NCBI RefSeq assembly: GCF_027857615.1
Contig: NZ_JAQIFT010000049.1
Span: 62,001-126,000 of the forward strand
Source: Holtiella tumoricola
Lineage (GTDB): Bacteria; Bacillota; Clostridia; Lachnospirales; Cellulosilyticaceae
DNA length: 64,000 bases
Reading direction: 5' to 3'
Part shown: positions 53,107 through 63,200 of the stretch, piece by piece
Position numbering within the stretch: the first letter of the stretch is position 1
How the letters are laid out: the number at the start of each line of letters is the position of its first letter
Position numbers and translations under genes: made by a program
Notes under the pieces: generated by a model
Told to the model about the DNA's origin: nothing
The model's input: only the letters and a program-made list of their open reading frames with translations
The model's database searches: none

Positions 53107-54450
53107 ATGAATAAAACGGTACTTAAAAAACTTCTAGCTTTATCTTTAATGGCTACAACATCAGTAGCTGTAATGGGTTGCTCTACAACGGCATCAGTGA
53201 AAGCTCAACCTAATCAAGAAGGCACAAGCCAAGAAGCAAAACAAGAAACACAAGATACCCAAGAAGAAATCATTGAGTTAGAGTTTTGGTATTCTTGGCA
53301 AGATAAAGTAGCTGAAAATAACAAAGAGCTTACAGCAAAGTTCAATGAAACCATTGGTAAAGAAAATAATATTGTGATCACAGCAGAGTATCAAGGAACT
53401 TATGATGATTTACATACAAAACTAAAGAGTGCATTTATTGCCAATGAACAACCAGCCATCTCTGTCATGGAGATTGCAAGTATTCAAAGCTTTGCAGATG
53501 CAGGAATGATTGAGTGCCTTGATGAGATCATTAGTGATGAAAAAGAAAACAACTTCTTACCAGGGCTTATGGATAACTCTTATGTAGATAGCAAGTTATA
53601 TGGCGTGCCTTACTTAAGAAGTACACCTATTTTCTATTACAATAAAACACTCTTTGATCAAGCAGGCATTACACAAGCACCTACCAATTGGGAAGAACTT
53701 GCAAGTGCATCTAAACAGTTAGAGACTATTGGGGTAAAAGGCTTTGGATTCCTTAATGATAACTGGCATTTTGAAGCTTATACACAAGGAAATGGTGGCA
53801 ATACCGTGAATGCAGACGAAACAGTAGCCATCTATAACGAAGCACCAGCTGTAGAAGCTGTAGCATTCTTAAAGGAAGGTATTGCAAACAATAACTTTAA
53901 ATATTACAGTGGGAACAATGCAAGTGATACACGTACAACAGAAATTATGAATCAAAAAGTTGCAATGTGGGTGAATTCTACAGGATCCCTTAATAATACT
54001 TTAGATATTGCTTCTCAAAATGGTTATGAAGTAGGTACAGCATTTATTCCATGTGGAACAGCATACAGCGTACCAACAGGTGGATGTAACCTTGTTATGA
54101 CATCTAAGCTTACAGATAAGGAAAAAGAAGCAGCAGCACTTTTTATTAACTTTATGACAGATGAAGAACAAGTGGTTTACTCACATAAAAAGACAGGATA
54201 CCTTCCAACAACCATTAGCTCAACAACAAACCCAGAAATCGAAGCATTATATGAATCAATACCTCAATTTAAAGTTGCAGTGGATCAATTACAATATGGT
54301 CATGGTCGTCCAATGAATAAAGCTTATGGTGAAGCCATTAAAGTATATACAACAGCACTTGACCAAATCTTTACAACGGATGTAGACGTTCAAGCAACCC
54401 TTGATAAAGCGGCAGCAGAATCTACTAAACTTTTACAAGAAGGCAAATAG
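53107..54450 (+). CDS. ABC importer substrate-binding lipoprotein (family 1)
   Basis: 447-residue extracellular solute-binding protein with a lipoprotein signal peptide; the lipobox is AVMGC with Cys25. After a Gln/Glu-rich linker the mature domain begins ELEFWYSWQDKVAENN and has YNKTLFDQAGITQAPTNWEEL, as in UgpB/MalE-like binding proteins. AAAGGAGA (53093-53100) favours the ATG at 53107 over the ones at 53086 and 53101. The ligand is unknown; the neighbouring phosphodiesterase hints at glycerophosphodiesters or other phosphate esters. Confidence 0.93.
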   Translation: MNKTVLKKLLALSLMATTSVAVMGCSTTASVKAQPNQEGTSQEAKQETQDTQEEIIELEFWYSWQDKVAENNKELTAKFNETIGKENNIVITAEYQGTYDDLHTKLKSAFIANEQPAISVMEIASIQSFADAGMIECLDEIISDEKENNFLPGLMDNSYVDSKLYGVPYLRSTPIFYYNKTLFDQAGITQAPTNWEELASASKQLETIGVKGFGFLNDNWHFEAYTQGNGGNTVNADETVAIYNEAPAVEAVAFLKEGIANNNFKYYSGNNASDTRTTEIMNQKVAMWVNSTGSLNNTLDIASQNGYEVGTAFIPCGTAYSVPTGGCNLVMTSKLTDKEKEAAALFINFMTDEEQVVYSHKKTGYLPTTISSTTNPEIEALYESIPQFKVAVDQLQYGHGRPMNKAYGEAIKVYTTALDQIFTTDVDVQATLDKAAAESTKLLQEGK

Positions 54451-54462
54451 AGGAGGTTTTAT

Positions 54463-55710
54463 ATGAGAAAATTAGTTGTCATTAGTGTAGATTCTTTATT
54501 CACCAGTGATTTGGAAATGGTAAAGGATCTTCCAGGCTTTAAAGAAGTATTAGAAGACAGTATTGTTGTAAAAAATATAGAATGTGTCTATCCAACACTT
54601 ACGTATCCTTGTCATGCAACCATCATGACAGGATACTATCCTGCAACCCATGGGATTCATCATAATGAAGTCTTAGAACCAGAGCATAACAATGAAGATT
54701 GGTACTGGTATTATAATGATTTACAAACAAAAACAATTTTTGACTATGCCAAAGAGAAGGGGCTTTCAACAGCTGCCGTTTTATGGCCAGTGACTGCCAA
54801 TGGTCCTATAGATTACCTCATTCCAGAAATATGGGCACCTGAATATGATGTGGCAAATCGAGCGATTTTAGAAACAGCCTCAGCACTGACAGAAGAAATT
54901 TATTATCATCATAAGCATCTTCTTAATTGGAAGAAGAACCCTGATTTTGATAGCTTTGGCGAAGCATGCTTACTAGAAATTGTAGACCGTTATACACCAG
55001 ATGTATTATTCTTACATCAAGCAAGCCTTGATCATGCAAGACATGTGGCTGGCACAGAGCATGAACTAGTAAGCGAAGCAAGAAAAAAACATGGGCATTG
55101 GATTGAAAATATATTAGATCTTTACAAACGCAAAGGCATCTTTGAAGAAACCACTTTTGTTGTTTTAGGCGATCATGGTCAATTGAATATTCAACGCGTT
55201 GTAAGTATTAATGAAATGCTCAAACGTGCAGGTCTTATTCAAACAGATGGAAAAGGTAAAGTATTAAGCTACGAAGCTTATATACAATCAGCAGGCATTT
55301 CAGGCCACTTATATATCGCGAATGAAGCAGCGGGGATAAAGGCGTTAGAAGTGTTAGATGAAGCAAAAGAATTAGGTTACATTGACCATATCTTCGATAA
55401 AGAAGATGCGAAGAAACATGGACTTATAGGTGCTTTTGAATATGTTGTAGAAAGCAGTATGCTTACGGCAATCTCAAATGAAGTAGATAGTGAGATTGTA
55501 AAAGAAATAGATACAAAAGACTATAAATATTCAAAAGCTACACATGGGCACCTACCAACAAAAGGTGATCAACCACCATTTATTATTTATAATTCAAAAT
55601 TACCATCAAGAGTTATAGAATCTGCTAGATTAGTGGATGAGTTTCCGACTTTAATGCAATTATTAGAGTTAGAGATTCCAGAAGGATTAGATGGAAAAAC
55701 ACTCCTTTAA
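54463..55710 (+). CDS. NPP-type phosphodiesterase, alkaline phosphatase superfamily, cytosolic
   Basis: 415-residue metal-dependent nucleotide pyrophosphatase/phosphodiesterase-like enzyme. Metal ligand Asp10 in ISVDSLF, nucleophile Thr47 in YPTLTYPCHATIMTG, Asp/His in HQASLDHARH and VVLGDHGQ, and a last His in THGHLPTKGD complete the two-metal site. No signal peptide or membrane anchor is present, so it acts in the cytosol. It lies 12 bases after the binding-protein gene with a good AGGAGG site, so it should act on the imported substrate. Phosphodiester or phosphonate substrates are both possible. Confidence 0.88.
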   Translation: MRKLVVISVDSLFTSDLEMVKDLPGFKEVLEDSIVVKNIECVYPTLTYPCHATIMTGYYPATHGIHHNEVLEPEHNNEDWYWYYNDLQTKTIFDYAKEKGLSTAAVLWPVTANGPIDYLIPEIWAPEYDVANRAILETASALTEEIYYHHKHLLNWKKNPDFDSFGEACLLEIVDRYTPDVLFLHQASLDHARHVAGTEHELVSEARKKHGHWIENILDLYKRKGIFEETTFVVLGDHGQLNIQRVVSINEMLKRAGLIQTDGKGKVLSYEAYIQSAGISGHLYIANEAAGIKALEVLDEAKELGYIDHIFDKEDAKKHGLIGAFEYVVESSMLTAISNEVDSEIVKEIDTKDYKYSKATHGHLPTKGDQPPFIIYNSKLPSRVIESARLVDEFPTLMQLLELEIPEGLDGKTLL

Positions 55711-55712
55711 AT

Positions 55713-55770
55713 AAAAATAACAAAACCCTCACCGCTTTTATATAAAAGTGATGAGGGCTTTGTTATTTTT
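55713..55770. terminator. Long bidirectional terminator between convergent genes
   Basis: AAAAATAACAAA (55713-55724) pairs with TTTGTTATTTTT (55759-55770); inside it CCCTCACCGCTTTTA (55726-55740) pairs with TAAAAGTGATGAGGG (55743-55757) with one mismatch. It can end both the phosphodiesterase gene (+) and the sensor gene (-). Confidence 0.9.
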
Positions 55771-55772
55771 AT

Positions 55773-56711
55773 TTATAAAGTATCTATAAATCTATTGAGT
55801 TTTGAAGCAAGTTTCTGAATAGGTACAACAACTTGTCTAATAATGACTTGAGAAAGGAGTAAGAAGAGGACAAGGATCCCTATAAAGATAATAAATATGA
55901 TCTTTTTTAAGTTATTAAACTGAGCATAGACGTGATCAAGAGAAGCATGTACTTCTAACTGAGCATTAGAGGTAAGAGAATAAATATAGATATATTCATT
56001 CTCAAAAGACAGAGGGCTAAAACCTAAAGCTGAAGAAGGAATACTGATATTTTCATCAATAAGGTTGATGGCGACATAAAGATCTGACAAAAATAAATTA
56101 CTATCTACTTGCAATGGCTGAAGGAGCTTTGGCAAGCCTAGATCAATGATTAAATAGCCTAGAGTCTGATTTGGAATAGAATAAATAGGACTTATGTAAG
56201 TAAGTACACCTTTAGTACGCTCATAACGAAAGTCATCATAGTAGGGAAAAAGATCTTGATACCTAACAATCCAGCTTAAGGGCTTTGTTTCATGAGTATA
56301 AAGGTTATAGCGCTGTTCTAGAAATTCTAAAGGCGGTGCATTAGAAACAGATAAAGTTGTATAGAGACAATAGTTAGAGTGTGCACTATAAATAGAAATA
56401 CCTTGAATAGTAGGCATAGAAGCTTGTAATCCATTAAGGTAATCATTAATGGTGGGATTAAATTTTTCAGTAGAGAGTGCTTCTATAACCGTAGGATTTT
56501 GGGCAGCGAGTAATGTAGTTTGTTCTACAAGATCTATTTGTGTCTGGATTTCTGTACAGAGGCTGCTTAAATGAGTCTGAAGTAAAGTATTATAATTTGA
56601 AACGACATTTGAGAAAATCAAGCGAATACAAAAAACATTAATAATAAGATAGCAAAGTGTAATAACCCCAAGACAAGTAAGTGTAATACGCGTTTTAAAT
56701 CCAGTAAACAT
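55773..56711 (-). CDS. Membrane sensor protein ending after HAMP (no kinase domain)
   Basis: 312 residues: membrane helix at about 10-32, a large extracellular Cache-like sensor domain (33-265) with TLLQTHLSSLCTEIQTQID, a second membrane helix (about 268-290) and the start of a HAMP segment, VVPIQKLASKLNRFIDTL, where it stops. This is the layout of YesM-type sensor kinases of carbohydrate two-component systems, but the HisKA/ATPase part is absent, and no remnant of it follows; the stop is met at once by a terminator. It may be a truncated kinase or a free-standing sensor. It has its own promoter and AAAGGAG site. Confidence 0.75.
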   Translation of the reverse strand: MFTGFKTRITLTCLGVITLCYLIINVFCIRLIFSNVVSNYNTLLQTHLSSLCTEIQTQIDLVEQTTLLAAQNPTVIEALSTEKFNPTINDYLNGLQASMPTIQGISIYSAHSNYCLYTTLSVSNAPPLEFLEQRYNLYTHETKPLSWIVRYQDLFPYYDDFRYERTKGVLTYISPIYSIPNQTLGYLIIDLGLPKLLQPLQVDSNLFLSDLYVAINLIDENISIPSSALGFSPLSFENEYIYIYSLTSNAQLEVHASLDHVYAQFNNLKKIIFIIFIGILVLFLLLSQVIIRQVVVPIQKLASKLNRFIDTL

Positions 56712-56750
56712 AATAGACTCCTTTTTAATATTAGAGTATAATTTAAACTT

Positions 56751-56779
56751 ATTATAGATAGTGGTTGGTAAAAATGCAA
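56751..56779 (-). promoter_or_regulatory. Promoter of the sensor gene
   Basis: On the minus strand TTGCAT (56779-56774) and a perfect TATAAT (56756-56751) are 17 bases apart, about 40 bases before the start codon. The good consensus indicates that the truncated gene is still expressed. Confidence 0.75.
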
Positions 56780-56878
56780 CCTTTTTAGCAGAAAAGCCAC
56801 CTAAAAACTGTATAAATTGTATGCTAATATAAATGCATGGAAGTCATAAAACAATAAAATGCTTTAAGGGGGAAGATT

Positions 56879-58336
56879 ATGAAAAAGAGAAATATCGCTT
56901 TATTTTGTGGACTATTCTTATTAGCAAGCCAATTAACTGGATGTAACCAAACTACCTCAGTACAGCCAGAGAAAGAAGAACTTAAAGTAGAACAGACACA
57001 AGATACGACACAAAAAGAAGATATAAAAGAAGAACAAGAAATCAAAATAAGTGTAACAGATTTTCCGAAAGAAACAGATCCTGAGCGTTATGCACTAGCT
57101 AAAAAACAACTTGATGAGTACCATGCAAAATACCCTAACATTACGCTTGAACCTACAGATTGGGCTTATGATATTAATTCATTTTTACCTAAAGCAGCAA
57201 GTGGTCAACTTCCCACTATGTATGGTACATGGTTTACAGAGGTTAATAAAATTGTAGATGCAGGCTATGCAGCAGATATTACAGATATTGTTAAGGAATG
57301 GGGATATGATAAATATTTAGATCCTAATATGTTAGAAGTACTTTCAAAAGATGGTAGAATTTATGGTTTGCCTATAGGCGGTTATAGTGTAGGTGTTATG
57401 TACAATACAGATTTATTCAAACAAGCAGGCCTTGTAGATGATGGAGGAAATGCTTTAATACCACAAAACTTTGAGGAAATGGCTCAGTTTGCTCAGACTA
57501 TTACAGAAAAGACTGGAGTGCCAGGATTCTTCTTCCCAACGAAGTCAAATCAAGGAGGGTGGATGTTTACCACTCTTGCATGGAATTTTGGAGCTGAGTT
57601 TGAGACTTTTGAAGATGGTAAGTGGAAAGCTGTATTTAATTCACCAGAAGCAGTACAGGCACTTCAATATATTAAAGATTTAAGATGGAAATATAATGTA
57701 TTACCAGATAATCTCCTTGTAGACTATGGTGATTTCTTTAAATACTTTGGAACAGGTCAGGTAGGAATGGCATTTTCTACATTAGATTGGCTTAATAATC
57801 CAGTTGTAGATTACAAAATGGATAAAGATTTAGTAGGAATGTTTGGTTTACCAGTAGGTCCAGCAGGTGAAGAAGGGCGTGGGGTATTAATGGGAGGAAC
57901 AGTGCGTATGTTCTCGCCAAATGCAACACCAGAAGAGATTGATGCCGTATTCAAGTATCTAGAAATAACAGGTTATACGCCAAATGCAGACCCAGAAGTA
58001 GAAAAAACTTTACAAGAAACAGTTCAAGCTGATTTAGCCATTGATAAAATTGTAGGACCATATGGTTTATCTCCATGGGGAAGTGGCCCAAGACGAGAAG
58101 CAGAAATTAAAATCTTAACTGAAAATGCCAATGTGGATATGAGTAAATTTGAAAATTATTTAACCCATGGAATGACAGATTTAAGACCAGAAGAACCTAT
58201 TGCGACACAAGAACTTTATAAGTTATTAGACTCAGTTGTTCAAACTGTACTTACAGATGAAAAGGCAGATCCACAAAAGTTACTTGATCAAGCAGTAGCA
58301 GAATTTCAAGCGAATTATTTAGATAAACAACAATAA
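56879..58336 (+). CDS. ABC importer substrate-binding lipoprotein (family 1), second cluster
   Basis: 485-residue solute-binding lipoprotein; the lipobox is LTGC with Cys22, followed by an acidic linker. The mature part has ALAKKQLDEYHAKYPNITLEP, GTWFTEVNKIVDAGYAADI and VMYNTDLFKQAGLVDDGGN, as in oligosaccharide-binding proteins of CUT1 importers. AAGGGGGAAG precedes the ATG. It heads the cluster with two permeases and a secreted glycoside hydrolase; a hairpin with T-run separates it from the permeases, which suits higher expression of the binding protein. Confidence 0.93.
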   Translation: MKKRNIALFCGLFLLASQLTGCNQTTSVQPEKEELKVEQTQDTTQKEDIKEEQEIKISVTDFPKETDPERYALAKKQLDEYHAKYPNITLEPTDWAYDINSFLPKAASGQLPTMYGTWFTEVNKIVDAGYAADITDIVKEWGYDKYLDPNMLEVLSKDGRIYGLPIGGYSVGVMYNTDLFKQAGLVDDGGNALIPQNFEEMAQFAQTITEKTGVPGFFFPTKSNQGGWMFTTLAWNFGAEFETFEDGKWKAVFNSPEAVQALQYIKDLRWKYNVLPDNLLVDYGDFFKYFGTGQVGMAFSTLDWLNNPVVDYKMDKDLVGMFGLPVGPAGEEGRGVLMGGTVRMFSPNATPEEIDAVFKYLEITGYTPNADPEVEKTLQETVQADLAIDKIVGPYGLSPWGSGPRREAEIKILTENANVDMSKFENYLTHGMTDLRPEEPIATQELYKLLDSVVQTVLTDEKADPQKLLDQAVAEFQANYLDKQQ

Positions 58337-58345
58337 GAAGATGGA

Positions 58346-58387
58346 GGGTTGCCTTAAAAGAATATTTCTTAACAAGGCACCCTTTTT
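58346..58387 (+). terminator. Intra-operon hairpin between binding protein and permeases
   Basis: GGGTTGCCTT (58346-58355) pairs with AAGGCACCC (58374-58382) with one bulged T, followed by TTTTT. It looks like a leaky terminator that lets only part of the transcription reach the permease genes. Confidence 0.75.
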
Positions 58388-58417
58388 CTATAAAAACTTC
58401 TAAAAGGGGAATAGCGT

Positions 58418-59320
58418 ATGAAACAACAACTATTGATACAAAAAACTTTTAGGACCCTAAAAAAAGATTGGACAGCATGGATTCTGATATTGCCAAGCTT
58501 ATTATTATTTACAGTATTTGTGTGGCAACCACTTATAGAGGGTGTTGTACTTTCTTTCTATGAAACGAAAGGGTTTGATGTAGTAAGTTTTGCAGGATTT
58601 AAAAACTATAGAGAGATTTTTTCAGAGCCTGCTTTTAGAATGGCACTTATAAACACCTTTAAATATTTATTTTGGTCATTGCTTTTAGGATACTTAATAC
58701 CAGTTATTGTTGCACTGATTCTTAATGAGATGATCCATATAAGTGGATTTCTTCGATTTTCCGTATACTTCCCAAGTATAGTACCTGGTATTGCAACAGC
58801 ATTGCTATGGGTATTTATTTTAGAACCAGGCGCTGGTGGCATTATGAATAGTCTTTTTCAAAAACTAGGTATACCCATGTCTCAATTTCTGCAAGATCCT
58901 AAGCTGACCATCCCTATTATTATACTTACGATGACATGGAAAGGTTTTGGAGCTACAGCGATTGTATACTTAGCAAGCTTACAAGGTGTTAATCAGGAAC
59001 TTTATGAAGCTGCAATTACAGATGGTGCAGGTATATGGGAAAGAATAAAGCATATTACCTTACCTCAAATTTCAAGCATATTGAGTCTAATGTTTATTAT
59101 GCAAGTAATAGGTGTATTCCAAGTAATGAGTGAACCATTGGCTATGACAGATGGAGGGCCTAATAATGCCTCCATGTCTTTAATGTTACAAAGTTATTTA
59201 TATGGGTTTAGATATTTTGAAACGGGTAAATCTATGGCAGTGAGTACAATTACCTTCTTAATCCTTATTATATTAACCGCATTTTATTTTAAAGTTAAAA
59301 ATAAAGTGGAGAAGGAATAG
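58418..59320 (+). CDS. ABC importer permease, CUT1 LacF/UgpA type
   Basis: 300-residue membrane subunit with six helices; the EAA loop reads YEAAITDGAGIWERIKHITLP near 205-225, and FVWQPLIEGVVLSFYE and GFLRFSVYFPSIVPG are typical. AAAAGGGG precedes the ATG. Partner of the permease that follows 10 bases later. Confidence 0.93.
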   Translation: MKQQLLIQKTFRTLKKDWTAWILILPSLLLFTVFVWQPLIEGVVLSFYETKGFDVVSFAGFKNYREIFSEPAFRMALINTFKYLFWSLLLGYLIPVIVALILNEMIHISGFLRFSVYFPSIVPGIATALLWVFILEPGAGGIMNSLFQKLGIPMSQFLQDPKLTIPIIILTMTWKGFGATAIVYLASLQGVNQELYEAAITDGAGIWERIKHITLPQISSILSLMFIMQVIGVFQVMSEPLAMTDGGPNNASMSLMLQSYLYGFRYFETGKSMAVSTITFLILIILTAFYFKVKNKVEKE

Positions 59321-59330
59321 GAGAAAAAAT

Positions 59331-60224
59331 ATGAGCAAATTACAACATAAACAAACAGGTGTTATTGTTTTTACAGATTTAAAAAAGCCAAAGATAAAGA
59401 TGTTTTACTATATTCTTCTAGGTATAATGATTGTCATTGCCTTGTTGTGTCTTATACCACCTTTATGGATTATGACATCGAGTGTAAAAGATATTAAAGA
59501 GTTCTTCCAAATTCCACCAACTTTTATTCCTAAGACCTTTCAACCTGAAAAGTTAGTAGAGACTTGGAAAAAGCTAAGCTTTATGAAATATTATGTCAAT
59601 ACTATTTTTGTTGCAATGGGATCAGTAGGTTTTTCTATTATTTTTAATGGACTTGCTGGCTATGTTCTCTCTAGACTTAAACCTAAAGGAAGCCATATTC
59701 TTTTTCAAATTATGATGTGGACCATGATGCTTCCAGCTTCAGTAGGTATGATTCCATTATTTAAAAACATTATTGATGTACCTGTTTTACATATTAATTT
59801 AACAGACTCGTACTGGCCTCTATGGCTAATGGCAGGTGCAAATGCCTTTTATGTTATCATTTTTAAGAGCTTTTTCGATAGTATACCCAAAGATTATATA
59901 GAAGCGGCAAGATTAGATGGATGTTCAGATTTAGGGATTTTTGCAAGAATTATTCTACCACTCAGTAAGCCCGTTATGACTGTTGTAACCATCTTTACGA
60001 TTAATAGTGTATGGTCAGATTTTTTGTGGCCTTATATTACATTAAAAGATCCCAATAAATATACAGTAATGGTAAAGATTTTCACAATGAATGGTCAAGC
60101 AGGTTATCCAGCTGATATGCGTATGATTGCAGTAACTTTTGCCATTATACCACCAGCAATCCTCTTCATTATTTTCCAAAAGAAAATAATGAGTGGTTTT
60201 AATTTAGGTGGTATTAAAGGATAA
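59331..60224 (+). CDS. ABC importer permease, CUT1 LacG/UgpE type
   Basis: 297-residue membrane subunit with six helices; the EAA loop is IEAARLDGCSDLGIFARIIL near 185-205, and SVWSDFLWPYITLKDPNKYT is the C-terminal signature. A hydrophilic N-terminus of about 25 residues precedes the first helix. No ATPase gene is in this cluster, so the importer must borrow one, for instance the MsmX-type subunit at 50322. The glycoside hydrolase gene follows after 22 bases. Confidence 0.93.
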   Translation: MSKLQHKQTGVIVFTDLKKPKIKMFYYILLGIMIVIALLCLIPPLWIMTSSVKDIKEFFQIPPTFIPKTFQPEKLVETWKKLSFMKYYVNTIFVAMGSVGFSIIFNGLAGYVLSRLKPKGSHILFQIMMWTMMLPASVGMIPLFKNIIDVPVLHINLTDSYWPLWLMAGANAFYVIIFKSFFDSIPKDYIEAARLDGCSDLGIFARIILPLSKPVMTVVTIFTINSVWSDFLWPYITLKDPNKYTVMVKIFTMNGQAGYPADMRMIAVTFAIIPPAILFIIFQKKIMSGFNLGGIKG

Positions 60225-60246
60225 ATAAAATGAAGGGGGAAATAAG

Positions 60247-63200
60247 ATGAGAAAGGTATCTGGGAAAGGTTATAAGGTACGAATGGCTCTTGGGTTAAGT
60301 GTTGTTCTAGGAGCAAATACCATGCTTCCCAACTTAAGCATGGCAAGTCATCCATATGATGTACCAGTAAGTATTCAACAAGAGGTTCAATCTACAACTT
60401 CAGGGAATATTGTTATTCAACCAGGTAATGAGGAACAAATACCAAAGTATATAACAACGACGAGTGCTTTAACCATTACAAATGAAGTCAGTGTTAAGTT
60501 AGGGAAAGTAGTAGAAGCAAATGGCATTGATGCAAATCCAGCCGATAATCATGAAGCTTTACAAATTGTTACACATGATGGAAAAGAAGGCTGGCGAACG
60601 AATGAAAAAGAAAATATGCTGTTTGTATATTGTGGGGTATCAGATGATTTTATATTTGATGGCACAAATGCAGTGGAAATTGAAGTAGAATACTTTGATG
60701 AAGGGACAGCTGAATTTGCTTTGCAATATGATTCTACAGGTGAAGTAGAAAAGGTAGCAGGTTTTGTAAAACTTACAGATACTAAACAATGGAAAACCCA
60801 TACGTTTACAATAGGAGATGCCAAGTTTGCTAATCGCTTCTTTGGAAAGGATTTTAGGATAGGTGTATGGGCACCAGGAATAGGTACAAGGGAAGATGTA
60901 ACCTTTGGAAGCATTAAAGTAAGGAAAGTAGACTTATCTGAAAGACAGCAGGTAGATGTTATCTTTGGAAATATTCCAAAGTTTAATGGTATTTATGCAA
61001 ATCCTGGAGATAATCAAGATGCTATTCAAACTGTAAACTATGGAGGCAAAGAGGGATGGAAAACAGATGAGAAAGCGAATACCTTATTTATTTATTGTGA
61101 TGTTGAAGATGGATTTATTTATGATGGAGAAAATACAGTAGAACTTACAGTAGAGTACTTTGATGAAGGAACAGCGGAATTTGGTGTGCAATATGATTCG
61201 GTTTATGAGACTGAAAAAGTAGCAGGAATTGTTAAATTAACAGATACAAAAGAATGGAAAACCCATACCTTTATATTAGGCGATGCTAAATTTGCTAATC
61301 GCTTTTTTGAAAGAGATATTCGTATAGGTGTATGGGCACCGGGAATAGGTACAAGAGAAGACGTAGCCTTTGGAAGTGTTACAGTGAAAAAACTTCCTCC
61401 AATAAAACCTATTTCAGTACAAGTAAAGTCACCTTATACTGGAAATATCTTCTCAGAGGGAGATGTGGTTGAGCTAGGTATCCAGCTTGAAAACTTACTT
61501 TCAGATGAAAAAAGAGACGTTAGAGTCACTTATACCATTGAAAATGATGTACGCAACGATCAGATAGCAACAGGAGAGTTCTCTCTTACACTACAACCAA
61601 ACGAAAAACAAACGATTCCTGTCTTAGTTAATCAACTGGATGCGTTTGGTGTTTATAAAATGTATTTAAATGTAGATCCAGAACTTACAGATGAAATGAT
61701 TGAAAAAACTATAGATTTTAGTTATATCCCTAAAGTAGAAACAGCACTTAAAGAACGTATAAATGATTTCTTTGGTGTATGCACACATTTTGGTTTAGAC
61801 CGTGGTGTTATTCCGGAAAATCTAGATGTTGCACAAAAAATGGGTGCACAGTTTATTCGAGATGAGATGTTCTGGGATCGAGCAGAAACAGAAAAAGGTG
61901 TGGTGAAAATATTACCACATTGGGATGAGTATGTAGATGAAGCCATCGCTAGAGGAATGGAACCATTGATTATTTTAGACTATGGTAATCCATTTTATGA
62001 TGGAGGTGGTGCACCTTATACAGAAGAAGGGCTTAATGCTTTTGCCAACTATGCAAGGACTATAGCAGAACATTTTAAAGGACGTGTAAAATACTTTGAA
62101 GTTTGGAATGAGTACAATGGAACTTTTAATCCAACGAAGAGACCTCCAGAGGATTATGCTAAACTGCTCAAATTGACTTATGCAACATTAAAAGAAGTAG
62201 ACCCTAACTGTACAGTTGTAGGGGGGGTAACAGCAGGGACGGATCTATACTGGATTGAAAGAATACTTCGAGTAGGTGCAATTGATGATATGGATGCCAT
62301 TTCAATTCATCCATACTGCTATCCTATGACACCTGATGTTGGGAAATTTGAAAATAATATTGAACAAACTTTTAATCTTCTAAAAAAATATGGTAAGGAA
62401 AAGCCAGTTTGGATTACTGAATTAGGATGGCCAACTCAACGTGATCAATATGGTGTTTCTGAGGTTGATGCAGGCAGTTATTTAGTGAGAAGCTATGTGA
62501 AAAGTATAGCTTCTGGGATGGTTGATAAGTATTTTTGGTATGACTTACAAAATGATGGAACTGACATTTATAATAATGAAGATAATTTTGGACTTGTCAG
62601 AGGTGAAGGGGCAACGGTACCACTCTCAGCAAAAGCTGACTACGTTGCCTACGCACAAATGGTTGATGCATTAGAAGCGGCAAGATTTATAAATGATAGT
62701 ATGATAGATAATAAAATAAGAGTTAATTATTTTAAACGCTCCACAGGAGAAGATGTAGTGGTTGTTTGGTCTACCAAAGATCAAGGTGAGGCAATAGCTT
62801 TTGAGACAACACAGTCAAGTGTAACCGTGATGGATCTATTTGGAAATGAAAGGGTGATTCCAGCATTAGGAGGTAAAGTAAGTATTTCTATCTCAAAAGA
62901 GCCTATCTATATTGTAGGTGAGGTTGGGGAAGTAGTGACAGATGATGTAGCCTTTAAGCTATTAGAAACTTTTAAAGAAATTACAAAAGGTGAGTGCTTG
63001 AATATAGAAATTAAGCGGGGAAAGAATCTAGAAGGTATTACAGGATACTATAGCTTTGCATTACCTGAGGGTTGGGAAGTTATAGGGGATACTCAGTTTA
63101 GTAAAGAGGGGCCTATCGATACACTTAAAATCCAAGTTCCACATACCTCTAAGATAGGTAAGTATGTATTTAATATACAACCCCATGTAGAAAAACAGTC

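Noticed and set aside
55773..56711. Frameshifted full-length sensor kinase
   Set aside because: The stop is followed directly by the terminator and the phosphodiesterase gene on the other strand; no H-box or ATPase remnant is present in any frame.
56801..56830. Promoter for the second importer cluster
   Set aside because: TGCTAATAT at 56822-56830 resembles an extended -10, but no acceptable -35 lies at the right distance.
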